DNA of 64,000 bases, taken from Qipengyuania flava. Lineage in GTDB: Bacteria > Pseudomonadota > Alphaproteobacteria > Sphingomonadales > Sphingomonadaceae. The notes under the pieces were generated by a model, which worked only from the letters and a program-made list of their open reading frames with translations, ran no database searches and was not told where the DNA came from. Shown here in pieces: positions 26,518 through 35,275 of the stretch (its first letter is position 1; every line of letters starts with the position of its first letter). Location of the stretch: NCBI RefSeq assembly GCF_011762005.1, contig NZ_JAASQU010000002.1, forward strand, positions 62,001-126,000. The letters are read 5' to 3'. The translations under genes were made by a program, and so were the position numbers.

Positions 26518-27786
26518 CTATTCGATGACGCGACCGCGCACCATGACCCAGTCAACGCTCTCGAGCGTGCTCGTGTCTTCGAGCGGATTTCCGGCGACCG
26601 CGATGATGTCTGCCGAATAGCCTGCGGCAAGCCGGCCGATCTCGTTCTCGAGCCCGAGCACGCGCGCGGCATTGGTCGTGGCGGAGGCGAACGCATCGCT
26701 ATGGCTCATGCCCTGCTCGACCATCAGCGCGAATTCGCCTGCATTGCGACCATGTCCGAAGACGCCTGCATCGGTGCCGAAGGCGATCGGAACACCCCAA
26801 CGCAAGGCCCGCCCCATGAACACGCGCGCCGTATCCGCCACTTCGCGGATCTTGGCTTCGACGACGGGGGTGTAGATGCCCTGCCCCAGCCGCTCGGTCA
26901 CGCCCTTGAAGGCCATCAGCGTGGGCACCAGTACCGTGCCGTTGTCCTTCATCGCACGCGCGGCCGCTTCATCGAGATAGGTGCCATGCTCGATCGAATC
27001 GATCCCTGCCCGCGCCGCGGCCTCGATACCGCGCGCGCCATGCGCATGCGCCATGACCTTCAGCCCCAGCGAATGCGCCGTATCGGCGATGCTTTTCATT
27101 TCGGCATCGGTAAAATGCGCCTCGAGCCCGCGGCCTTGCTGGCTCAGCACACCACCTGTCGCGGTGATCTTGATGATGTCGGCACCGTTCTGGCTGGCGA
27201 GACGGACCTTTTCCGCGCATTCGACCGCGCCGGTGCAGGTGAAACCGCTGTCGAGCAGCTCGTTGATTTCGGGGCGGAAGCCGTTGACGTCGCCATGACC
27301 GCCGACGATTGCCAGCGCGGGTCCGGCCGCCACGATGCGCGGGCCGTCGATGAACCCTTCAGCCGTGCCGCGGCGCAGAGAGAACGCGCTGGCCGGACCG
27401 CTGCCCGCCTCGCGCACGGTAGTGAACCCGGCGAGCACGGTTGCGCGCGCATTCTTCGCACCGACGACCACGTCCCATTCGTCGGGTTCGACCGTCGCCT
27501 TCCAGAAGTCGCCACCCGGATCGCCCGTCAGATGGACGTGCAGATCGATCATGCCGGGAGCGAGCGTCCTGTCCTTGAGATCGACCAGCACCGCGCCTTC
27601 GGGCGCCGGAGCATGTCCATCGGCCACGCCGACGATCAGGCCATCGGTGACCGTGATGGTCGAGGCACCGCGCGGCTGGCTTTGCGCATCGACCACCACC
27701 GCGCCAGCATGGATCACGGTGGTATCGGCCCATGCGGGCGTCGCGATCAGCGCTCCGGCAAGTGCGAGCAGTGCGGCAGGTTTCAT
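26518..27786 (-). CDS. Secreted metal-dependent amidohydrolase
   Basis: 422 residues with signal peptide MKPAALLALAGALIATPAWA. It belongs to the Xaa-Pro dipeptidase/imidazolonepropionase-like branch of amidohydrolases. The metal motif DLHVHL is near residue 80, followed by AGFTTVREAGSG, the Lys-containing IIKITATGG near 204, HAHGARGIEAA, IEHGTYLD and FGTDAGVFGHG. Relatives cleave C-terminal amino acids from dipeptides, some containing Pro or Arg. It sits between MipA and DUF885 on one strand with a 60-base gap upstream, so it may be transcribed with mipA. Confidence 0.88.
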   Translation of the reverse strand: MKPAALLALAGALIATPAWADTTVIHAGAVVVDAQSQPRGASTITVTDGLIVGVADGHAPAPEGAVLVDLKDRTLAPGMIDLHVHLTGDPGGDFWKATVEPDEWDVVVGAKNARATVLAGFTTVREAGSGPASAFSLRRGTAEGFIDGPRIVAAGPALAIVGGHGDVNGFRPEINELLDSGFTCTGAVECAEKVRLASQNGADIIKITATGGVLSQQGRGLEAHFTDAEMKSIADTAHSLGLKVMAHAHGARGIEAAARAGIDSIEHGTYLDEAAARAMKDNGTVLVPTLMAFKGVTERLGQGIYTPVVEAKIREVADTARVFMGRALRWGVPIAFGTDAGVFGHGRNAGEFALMVEQGMSHSDAFASATTNAARVLGLENEIGRLAAGYSADIIAVAGNPLEDTSTLESVDWVMVRGRVIE

Positions 27787-27845
27787 TCTCTATCCCCTTG
27801 GTTTCCCGAGGGGATGCCCGCAAGGCCCGCGCGGTTCAACCCGGT

Positions 27846-28691
27846 TTAGAAGGTATAGCCGATACCGATTGCGCCCATCCACTGGTCCGCATCGCCGCGG
27901 ATTGCGGTGAAGGGCGTGTCCTTGCTGTCGCCCAGCTGGCGCGAATAGCCGCCGAGTGCGATCAGCGAGACCCCGCCATTGGCGAGGTTGCCATCGAGAT
28001 CGACCCCGACCAGCAAATTGGCGCCAACGCTGTCCCATCCGCCATCGGCTTGGAATGCAGGCAAGGCGCCACCGGCGGGCACCGAGTAGTAATAGTCGGC
28101 GTAGTCGTCATCGACATAGGTCCCGCTCACCGACAGCGAGATCGCGGCGCCGCGGCTCACCGGCGTAAAATAGGTGACCCCGGGATTGACCGTCATCCCG
28201 TCATGCGCACCTGCCACGTCCCACAGCGTGTCTATGTTGAAGCTGACGCTGTCGTAAGGGTTGAGCACGCCGGGGAAGCTGACCCCGATCGAAGGACCGA
28301 CTTCGAACGCGGTGTCGAGTTCGCCATAGGACAACACGACCTCGTCCTCGACCTGCGAAGCGCGGTTGCGGTTGAGCTTGGCAGCGACCCCGGCCGAAAT
28401 GCGGGCTCCCTCGCTGTCGTCGTCGACGAAATCGAGCGCCGCACCGCCGGGACGCGGCGAAATGCGAACGCCGCCGACCTTGCCCTGGATGATCGGGATT
28501 GCGGAGACGACATAATCGTCCGAACCGTCATAGCTGGGCGAATAGATCGCGCCGACGCCGACCGACACCCAGGTATCGTCGAACACCGTGTCTTCCGCGC
28601 CTTCGGGCAGCGCTTCGACATTCTGGGCCATGGCGGGGGCGGCGCAGGCGAGCGCCAGCGTACCGGTTGCGGCGGCGAACAGTGACTTCAT
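27846..28691 (-). CDS. MipA/OmpV family outer-membrane protein
   Basis: 281 residues from ATG 28691, with GAGGGAA upstream and signal peptide MKSLFAAATGTLALACAAPAMA. Amphipathic strands such as VSVGVGAIYSPSYDGSDDYVVSAIP near the N-terminus and the terminal aromatic (YTF) match the MipA/OmpV barrel family. MipA scaffolds murein synthases in E. coli; other members are porin-like. Specific role here is unknown. The gene is divergent from crtY with 113 bases between. Confidence 0.85.
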   Translation of the reverse strand: MKSLFAAATGTLALACAAPAMAQNVEALPEGAEDTVFDDTWVSVGVGAIYSPSYDGSDDYVVSAIPIIQGKVGGVRISPRPGGAALDFVDDDSEGARISAGVAAKLNRNRASQVEDEVVLSYGELDTAFEVGPSIGVSFPGVLNPYDSVSFNIDTLWDVAGAHDGMTVNPGVTYFTPVSRGAAISLSVSGTYVDDDYADYYYSVPAGGALPAFQADGGWDSVGANLLVGVDLDGNLANGGVSLIALGGYSRQLGDSKDTPFTAIRGDADQWMGAIGIGYTF

Positions 28692-28804
28692 GGAATTTCC
28701 CTCAGTGAATCCTTGGTCGTGCAACTCTCACCAGAGCGTCACGTTCCCGTAACGCGCGTCAAAGCGATTGCCGCTGACGCGCCGGAGCCGTAAGCCTGCC
28801 ACCA

Positions 28805-29989
28805 ATGACCGGGCGCATGATCGATATGGCGATAGTCGGCGGCGGGCTCGCAGGCGGGCTGGCTGCACTGGCGGTTCACCGCGCGCATCCCGAGCTGCGA
28901 CTGGCGCTGTTCGAAGCCGGCGAAACGCTGGGAGGCAACCACCGCTGGAGCTGGTTCGCCAGCGATCTCGACACTGCGGGCGAAGACCTGCTCGAACAAT
29001 TCCGTAAGGTCGAATGGAACGACGGCTACGAAGTGGCTTTCCCTGCCCATTCGCGGCGGCTCGGCTCGTCCTACCGCTCGCTCGCCAGCCATGATTTCGA
29101 TGCCGCACTGCGCCGTGCCCTGCCCGCAAACACGATCCGCGCCCGATCGCGCGTCTCCGAACTCTTGGCGGACGGCATTACTCTTGAAAGCGGCGAACAC
29201 ATCCCCGCTCGCGTGGTGGTCGATTGCCGGGATTTTCTGCCTACGCCGCATTTGCGCGGGGGGTGGCAGATTTTCATGGGCCGGTTGCTGCGCACACCCG
29301 AAGCGCATGCGGTGCCCCGTCCGATCGTGATGGATGCGGATGTCAGGCAACACGACGCCTACCGCTTCGTCTACACCCTGCCACTGGGCGCGCACGACCT
29401 GTTCGTCGAAGACACCTATTACGCCGACCGTCCCCTGCTCGATCGCAATGCGCTGTCGGGGCGGATCGACCGTTATTGCGAGCGGATGGGATGGCAGGGC
29501 GAGATCGTGGGCGGCGAGGCCGGTATCCTGCCCGTGATCACCGGGGGCGATTTCGCTGCCTATCGCCGCAGTCTCGGACCGCCGGGTGTGGTCCGCATCG
29601 GTGCGCGCGGCGGCTTCACGCATCCGCTGACCAGCTATACGCTGCCTTTCGCGGTCGCCAATGCGCTTGCGCTCGCACGCGAGGCACGGCTTCCCGGCGA
29701 GCAATCGGCAGCGATTTTCGAACGGCGGGCGCGACGCCACTGGGCGGCCATGCGTTTCTATCGCCGGCTGGGCCGCATGTTGTTCGATGCCGCAGCGCCT
29801 GCGGAACGCTATCGCGTGTTCGAGCGCTTCTATCGTCTGCGCGAACCGCTCGTCGAACGGTTCTACGCGGGAAATCCCACGTTGGGCGACAAGCTCCGCA
29901 TCCTCTCGGGCCGTCCGCCCGTACCTGTTCCAGCCGCTATCCGGGCCTTGCTTGGCAAGGGCAGCCCGCTGGTCCATGAAAGGTCGTAA
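28805..29989 (+). CDS. crtY: Lycopene beta-cyclase
   Basis: 394 residues. CrtY converts lycopene to gamma- and beta-carotene by cyclising the end groups, without net redox change but needing reduced FAD. The dinucleotide motif VGGGLAGGLAAL (about 11-22) and GETLGGNHRWSWF are diagnostic of the CrtY type; later GGFTHPLTSYTLP near 270 is also conserved. In-frame ATGs at 28817 and 28826 are alternative starts because no good SD precedes 28805. It overlaps the crtI start by one base (TAATG), opening the carotenoid operon crtY-crtI-LOG-crtB. Confidence 0.92.
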   Translation: MTGRMIDMAIVGGGLAGGLAALAVHRAHPELRLALFEAGETLGGNHRWSWFASDLDTAGEDLLEQFRKVEWNDGYEVAFPAHSRRLGSSYRSLASHDFDAALRRALPANTIRARSRVSELLADGITLESGEHIPARVVVDCRDFLPTPHLRGGWQIFMGRLLRTPEAHAVPRPIVMDADVRQHDAYRFVYTLPLGAHDLFVEDTYYADRPLLDRNALSGRIDRYCERMGWQGEIVGGEAGILPVITGGDFAAYRRSLGPPGVVRIGARGGFTHPLTSYTLPFAVANALALAREARLPGEQSAAIFERRARRHWAAMRFYRRLGRMLFDAAAPAERYRVFERFYRLREPLVERFYAGNPTLGDKLRILSGRPPVPVPAAIRALLGKGSPLVHERS

Positions 29990-31539
29990 TGAACGCCGAT
30001 ACTTCCACTTTCGCCGCTACGGATGAAACCAACGGGCCGGTAGAACCGATGCCGACTGGGCGCAGTGCATGCGTGATCGGTTCGGGCTTCGGTGGTCTGG
30101 CGCTCGCCATCCGCCTTCAGTCCGCCGGCATCCAGACCACGGTGGTCGAAGCGCGCGACAAGCCCGGTGGCCGCGCCTACTACTGGGAGCGCGAAGGTTT
30201 CACCTTCGATGCCGGACCGACCGTGATAACGGACCCAGACTGCCTGAAGGAGTTGTGGGCACTGTCGGGACACGACATCGCCGAAGACGTCGAGCTCATG
30301 CCGGTCATGCCGTTCTACCGGCTCGCCTGGCCCGACGGGACGCAGTTCGACTATTCGAACGACGAAGAGGAGCTGTTCCGCGAGATCGCCCAGCTCAATC
30401 CGGCCGACGTTGCAGGCTACCAGCGGTTCCTCGAATACTCCGAAGCCGTTTACGAGGAAGGCTACGTCAAGCTTGGCCATGTGCCGTTCCTCGATTTCAA
30501 ATCGATGCTCAAGGCGGCGCCGGCGCTCGCCAAGCAGCAGGCCTGGCGCAGCGTCTATTCGATGGTCTCGAGCTATGTCGAGAACGAGAAACTGCGTGAG
30601 GCGCTGAGCTTCCACACGCTGCTGGTCGGCGGTAATCCGATGAAGACCAGCAGCATCTACGCGCTGATCCACAAGCTGGAAGTGGATGGCGGCGTATGGT
30701 GGGCGCGTGGCGGAACCAACCGGCTGATCGCGGGCATGGTGCGCCATTTCGAACGGCTTGGCGGCACGATGCGGCTGCACGACCCGGTGGTTCATGTGCA
30801 CACGCTGGGCAAGCAGGCGACCGAGGTCGAAACGCATTCGGGCTGGCGCGAACGGTTCGATGCCGTCGCCAGCAATGCCGACATCATGCACAGCTACAAG
30901 GACCTGCTGTCCGGCTCCAAGCGCGGCGCGGATTATTCCCGCAGCCTGTCGCGCAAGAGCTTCAGCCCCTCCCTGTTCGTGGTGCATTTCGGCATCGAGG
31001 GCAGCTGGCCGGGCATCCCGCACCACATGATCCTGTTCGGCCCGCGCTACAAAGGCCTGCTCGACGACATCTACGATCATGGCGTGCTGCCACAGGACTT
31101 TTCGATTTACCTGCACCATCCGACCGTCACCGACCCGTCGATGGCGCCCGAAGGCATGAGCACCTTCTACGCGCTGGTCCCCGTCGCCCACATGGGCAAG
31201 CTGGCGGTCGACTGGGAGGAAATGGGCCCGCTGCTCGAGAAGCGCATTCTCGACGAGCTCGAGCGACGCCTGATCCCCGATATCCATTCGCGCATCGTCA
31301 CCAAGTTCCATTACGCCCCGCGCGATTTCGCGATGGATCTGAACGCGCATATGGGCAGCGCTTTCAGCCTCGAACCGGTCCTGACACAGAGCGCGTGGTT
31401 CCGCGGCCACAACCGCGACGACGTGATCGACAATTTCTATCTCGTCGGGGCCGGCACCCACCCGGGGGCGGGCATCCCCGGGGTGGTCGGCAGTGCCAAG
31501 GCCACCGCCGGCTTGATGATCGAGGATCTGGCGGTATGA
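29989..31539 (+). CDS. crtI: Phytoene desaturase (CrtI type)
   Basis: 516 residues. CrtI performs four FAD-dependent desaturations turning phytoene into lycopene. The FAD motif CVIGSGFGGLALAIRLQ is at about 24-40, GGRAYYWEREGFTFDAGPTVI follows, and the C-terminal carotenoid motif GAGTHPGAGIPGVVGSAKAT is intact at about 485-505. The N-terminus is about 20 residues longer than usual. The start overlaps crtY's stop, and the stop overlaps the next gene (ATGA), so the series is translationally coupled. Confidence 0.95.
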   Translation: MNADTSTFAATDETNGPVEPMPTGRSACVIGSGFGGLALAIRLQSAGIQTTVVEARDKPGGRAYYWEREGFTFDAGPTVITDPDCLKELWALSGHDIAEDVELMPVMPFYRLAWPDGTQFDYSNDEEELFREIAQLNPADVAGYQRFLEYSEAVYEEGYVKLGHVPFLDFKSMLKAAPALAKQQAWRSVYSMVSSYVENEKLREALSFHTLLVGGNPMKTSSIYALIHKLEVDGGVWWARGGTNRLIAGMVRHFERLGGTMRLHDPVVHVHTLGKQATEVETHSGWRERFDAVASNADIMHSYKDLLSGSKRGADYSRSLSRKSFSPSLFVVHFGIEGSWPGIPHHMILFGPRYKGLLDDIYDHGVLPQDFSIYLHHPTVTDPSMAPEGMSTFYALVPVAHMGKLAVDWEEMGPLLEKRILDELERRLIPDIHSRIVTKFHYAPRDFAMDLNAHMGSAFSLEPVLTQSAWFRGHNRDDVIDNFYLVGAGTHPGAGIPGVVGSAKATAGLMIEDLAV

Positions 31540-32129
31540 GCCGCAAGATGAATCGTCTCGCAATCTACTGCGGCTCGGCCTCGCCCGATGACCCGCGCTA
31601 TATCCAGCTCGCCTACGATGTCGGCAAGGGCCTCGCAGCACGCGGCATCGGCGTCGTGTACGGCGGCGGGCGGCTCGGCCTGATGGGCGCGACCGCGCGC
31701 GGCGCGCTCGAAGCGGGCGGCGAAGTGATCGGCGTCATTCCCGATGCGCTCGCCAATTCCGAAGTCGCCAATCACGATTGCACCGAGCTCTACACCGTCG
31801 GCGGCATGCACGAACGCAAGCAGCGCTTCACCGACCTTTCCGACGGCTTCGTCACCATCCCCGGCGGAGTCGGCACGATGGACGAATTGTGGGAAGCGAT
31901 GAGCTGGGCGCAGCTCGGCTATCACGACAACCCGGTCGGCCTGCTCAACGCCTTCGGCTTCTACGACGAGCTGATCGCGTTCAACCGCAAGATGGCCGAG
32001 GTCGGCTTCGTGCGCCCCGTGCATCAGGGCATTCTGGTGCACGATACCACGCTCGACGGGCTGCTCGACAAGATGGCGTCATACGAACCGCATACGCCCA
32101 TCTTCCAGATGAAGGCCGACGACCTCTGA
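31536..32129 (+). CDS. LOG family protein (lysine decarboxylase-like Rossmann fold)
   Basis: 197 residues. LOG proteins release free cytokinin-type bases from nucleoside 5'-monophosphates (phosphoribohydrolase) and many bacterial members act on AMP. The signature PGGVGTMDELWEA (about 107-119) and the earlier YGGGRLGLMG (about 42-51) are intact, so the active-site Arg/Glu pattern is kept. Its ATG overlaps the crtI stop and crtB follows directly. Why a nucleotide hydrolase is embedded in a carotenoid operon is unknown. An in-frame extension reaching back into crtI is a shadow. Confidence 0.93.
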   Translation: MSRKMNRLAIYCGSASPDDPRYIQLAYDVGKGLAARGIGVVYGGGRLGLMGATARGALEAGGEVIGVIPDALANSEVANHDCTELYTVGGMHERKQRFTDLSDGFVTIPGGVGTMDELWEAMSWAQLGYHDNPVGLLNAFGFYDELIAFNRKMAEVGFVRPVHQGILVHDTTLDGLLDKMASYEPHTPIFQMKADDL

Positions 32130-32161
32130 GCAAGCCGCGCACTCTCGTCCAGTCGCGCTAC

Positions 32162-33148
32162 ATGCGTGCCACTCCGGCCCGGGCCGGGGGTGGTCGCGAC
32201 CGCGCCGTGCTGGTCGAGAAATCGCTCGATTCGATCGAGCAGGGCTCGCACAGTTTCGCTGCCGCTTCCAAGCTGTTCGACAAGGCCACCCGCGAGCGCA
32301 GCTGGCTGCTTTACGCCTGGTGCCGTCGGTGCGACGACATCGCCGACAATCAGGACAAGGGCGGGCCGCTGGGCGATCAGGGCGATATGAAGGAGGCCGA
32401 GGACCGCGTTCAGGCGCTGCGGATCCTTACCCGCCGCGCCTTCGAGGAACAGCCGACCGCGGATGCCGCCTTCGACGCTTTCGGCCTCGTCGCCGACGAA
32501 TGCGGGCTGACGCTGGAGGAAGCGAACGACGTGATCGCGGGCTTTGCGCTCGATGCCGCGCGCTGGAGCCCGCGGACCGAAACCGACATGATGCGCTATT
32601 GCTATCACGTTGCCGGCGCGGTCGGCATCATGATGGCGCGGATCATGGGCGTACATCCCGACGATGGCGAAACGCTCGATCGCGCATGCGATCTCGGCCT
32701 CGCTTTCCAGATCGCCAACATCGCGCGCGATATCGTGGAAGATAACGATGCGGGCCGCTGTTACCTGCCGCAGACCTGGCTCGACGAGATGGGCTGGGAA
32801 AAGGGCGAGCATGCCCTGCCCGAAAACCGCTTCCGGCTCGCCAGCCTGATGCCGCGCATGATCGCGCTGATGGAAAAGCACGAAGCCGCGGCCAAGCTTG
32901 GCGCGCGCCGGCTCCGCTTCCGTCAACGCTGGGCGGTGTTGGCAGCGGCACGGATCTACGGCGGCATCGGACGCAAGGTCCTGAACCGCGGCCAGCTGGC
33001 CTGGGATACGCGGACGCGGATCAGCACACCCGAAAAGGCTGCACATATCGTCGCCGCCTTCTTCGAGGCGTTGTGGAACCGCCCCGTGCCTCCGACGGAA
33101 CCGATCCTGTGGAGCAGGCACGATTTCAGGCCGGTGGCCGGCTGGTAG
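32162..33148 (+). CDS. crtB: Phytoene synthase
   Basis: 328 residues from ATG 32162. CrtB joins two geranylgeranyl diphosphates into phytoene. The first Asp-rich motif DDIAD is near residue 58 and the second NIARDIVEDNDAGRCYLP near 186. There is no SD before this ATG. In-frame codons continue upstream (SKPRTLVQSRYM) to a CTG at 32126 that overlaps the LOG stop as CTGA, a possible non-standard coupled start giving 12 more residues. No geranylgeranyl-diphosphate synthase gene is in the window. Confidence 0.93.
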   Translation: MRATPARAGGGRDRAVLVEKSLDSIEQGSHSFAAASKLFDKATRERSWLLYAWCRRCDDIADNQDKGGPLGDQGDMKEAEDRVQALRILTRRAFEEQPTADAAFDAFGLVADECGLTLEEANDVIAGFALDAARWSPRTETDMMRYCYHVAGAVGIMMARIMGVHPDDGETLDRACDLGLAFQIANIARDIVEDNDAGRCYLPQTWLDEMGWEKGEHALPENRFRLASLMPRMIALMEKHEAAAKLGARRLRFRQRWAVLAAARIYGGIGRKVLNRGQLAWDTRTRISTPEKAAHIVAAFFEALWNRPVPPTEPILWSRHDFRPVAGW

Positions 33149-33163
33149 CCCCGCAATAGCCGG

Positions 33164-33263
33164 CATTGCGCGACGGCCCGAAAGGCCGTGCGGCACTGCG
33201 TATCCAGCCATGACAGTTGCGAACACGCTCGTGGATGGATTGCACCGCCTGCGGCTCGCAATG
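33164..33263. repeat. REP-like imperfect palindrome, upstream copy
   Basis: Outer arms CATTGCG (33164) and CGCAATG (33257) enclose GGATTGC and GCCTGCGGCTC, the same modules seen at 35176-35268. It includes an inner hairpin (ACGGCC, CGAAA, GGCCGT). It fills the gap between crtB and the biotin carboxylase gene and is more diverged than the downstream copy. Confidence 0.6.
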
Positions 33264-33291
33264 CCTTGCAAAATAGGTTAGCGGCACCCGC

Positions 33292-35163
33292 ATGATCGAG
33301 AAGCTCCTGATCGCCAATCGTGGCGAAATCGCCTGCCGCATCATTCGCACCGCGCACGACATGGGTATCGCCACGGTCGCGGTCTATTCGGATGCCGATG
33401 CGCGCGCATTGCACGTGCGCTCCGCCGACGAGGCAGTGCATATCGGCCCCTCCCCCGCTGCCGAGAGTTACCTGGTGGGCGAGAAGATCATTGCCGCGGC
33501 GAAACAGACCGGCGCGCAGGCGATCCACCCGGGCTATGGTTTCCTGTCCGAGAACGCTGCCTTCGCGCAGGCGGTGATCGATGCGGGGCTGATCTGGGTC
33601 GGCCCCAAGCCATCGAGCATCGAGGCGATGGGTCTGAAGGATGCCGCCAAGAAGCTGATGCGCGCCGCAGGCGTGCCCGTCACCCCCGGCTACGAGGGCG
33701 AAGACCAGTCGGTCGAGCGCCTCAAATCCGAGGCCGACGCCATCGGCTATCCCGTGCTGATCAAGGCCGTCGCGGGTGGCGGTGGCAAGGGCATGCGGAA
33801 GGTCGATGCGGCTGCGGATTTCGAGGCGATGCTGGAAAGCTGCCGGCGCGAGGCCAAGGCCAGCTTCTCCAATGACGAGGTGCTGCTGGAGAAGTGGATC
33901 ACGTCGCCGCGCCATATCGAGGTGCAGGTCTTCGGCGACAGCCACGGCAATGTCGTCCACCTGTTCGAACGCGACTGCTCGCTCCAGCGCCGCCACCAGA
34001 AGGTGATCGAGGAAGCCCCCGCCCCCGGCATGGACGAGGCGACCCGCGAGGAAATCTGCGCCGCCGCTGTGCGCGCAGCCAAGGCGGTGGATTACGAGGG
34101 CGCCGGAACGATCGAATTCATCGCCGACGCCAGCGAAGGTCTGCGCGCCGATCGCATCTTCTTCATGGAGATGAACACGCGGCTTCAGGTGGAGCACCCG
34201 GTTACCGAAGAAATCACCGGGGTCGATCTCGTCGAATGGCAACTGCGCGTGGCGAGCGGCGAACCGATCCCGCTGGCACAGGACGCGCTTTACATCGACG
34301 GTCATGCGATCGAGGCGCGCCTCTACGCCGAAGATCCGAACGGCGGCTTCCTACCGTCCACCGGCGCACTGGATCATTTCGAACTTGGCACCGAAGGGCG
34401 GATCGAAACCGGCGTCGCGGAAGGCGATATGATTTCGCCCTTCTACGACCCGATGGTCGCCAAGCTGGTTGTTTGGGGCGAAACGCGTGACGAGGCCATC
34501 GACCAACTGGCCGGCATTGCCGAGGGCGTCGAAATATGGCCGGTAAAGACCAATGCGGCGTTCATTGCTAATTGCCTGCGCGATGAGGATTTCGAGAACG
34601 CAAATCTCGACACGGGCTTTATCGAGAACAAGCTGGACAGCCTCGTTTCATCCGATGAAGCCGATGACGGCATCTGGCAGAATGCCGCAGATTTCATCGC
34701 TCTCGCCGAGCTTGAAGAGCATGATGACTTGCCGATGGGCTTCCGCCTCAATGCACCGGGAGTGCTGGCGACGACGCTTTTGCACAAGGGCCAGTCACGA
34801 ACTGTCGCAGCTGCATCATCGTTGAACGAATTGGATGCCACGGGGTTCGTCGATCCGGCGCGCGCCGTCGTTTTTGCCGATGGTCAGGCATTCGCCTTCG
34901 AGCGCCAGTCGCGCGGATCGGGCGCCGCGGCAGCGGGTGACGGGGCCATCGTCGCGCCCATGCCGGGCAAGGTCATTGCGGTCGATGTCGCCGAGGGCGA
35001 TGCGGTCACCGCGGGCCAGCGGCTGATGGTGCTCGAGGCGATGAAGATGGAGCACGCGCTCACCGCGCCGTTCGACGGCACCGTGACCGAGCTTTCCGCC
35101 GCCGAGGGAGCGCAGGTGCAGGTCGAGGCCGTGCTTTGCGTAGTGGAGCCGGTCGAAGAATAG
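33292..35163 (+). CDS. Acyl-CoA carboxylase alpha subunit (biotin carboxylase + BCCP)
   Basis: 623 residues. It carboxylates its own biotin with ATP and bicarbonate. The biotin-carboxylase domain begins KLLIANRGEIACRII, with the ATP-grasp loop AVAGGGGKGMRKV near 160 and EMNTRLQVEHPVTEEITG near 291. The C-terminal biotinyl domain has EAMKMEH with the biotinylated Lys at about 585. Length and the covalent BCCP fit methylcrotonyl/propionyl/geranyl-CoA carboxylase alpha subunits rather than the two-gene AccC/AccB. The next gene is a carboxyltransferase beta subunit. Substrate acyl-CoA is not decidable from sequence alone. Confidence 0.9.
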   Translation: MIEKLLIANRGEIACRIIRTAHDMGIATVAVYSDADARALHVRSADEAVHIGPSPAAESYLVGEKIIAAAKQTGAQAIHPGYGFLSENAAFAQAVIDAGLIWVGPKPSSIEAMGLKDAAKKLMRAAGVPVTPGYEGEDQSVERLKSEADAIGYPVLIKAVAGGGGKGMRKVDAAADFEAMLESCRREAKASFSNDEVLLEKWITSPRHIEVQVFGDSHGNVVHLFERDCSLQRRHQKVIEEAPAPGMDEATREEICAAAVRAAKAVDYEGAGTIEFIADASEGLRADRIFFMEMNTRLQVEHPVTEEITGVDLVEWQLRVASGEPIPLAQDALYIDGHAIEARLYAEDPNGGFLPSTGALDHFELGTEGRIETGVAEGDMISPFYDPMVAKLVVWGETRDEAIDQLAGIAEGVEIWPVKTNAAFIANCLRDEDFENANLDTGFIENKLDSLVSSDEADDGIWQNAADFIALAELEEHDDLPMGFRLNAPGVLATTLLHKGQSRTVAAASSLNELDATGFVDPARAVVFADGQAFAFERQSRGSGAAAAGDGAIVAPMPGKVIAVDVAEGDAVTAGQRLMVLEAMKMEHALTAPFDGTVTELSAAEGAQVQVEAVLCVVEPVEE

Positions 35164-35175
35164 GGCTTCACAAAC

Positions 35176-35268
35176 TCCCCAGTCATTGCGAGCGTAGCGA
35201 AGCAATCCAGTCCCGATGCGCTCTGGATTGCCGCGTCGCCTGCGGCTCCTCGCAATGACGTGTGGGGA
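35176..35268. repeat. REP-like palindromic repeat, downstream copy
   Basis: A long interrupted inverted repeat. TCCCCA and GTCATTGCGAG at the left answer CTCGCAATGAC and TGGGGA at the right, with inner arms GCAATCCAG and CTGGATTGC. It lies between the two carboxylase genes. Its right arm supplies the GGGGA of the SD before the beta-subunit start. Confidence 0.85.
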
Positions 35269-35275
35269 GAGAGTG

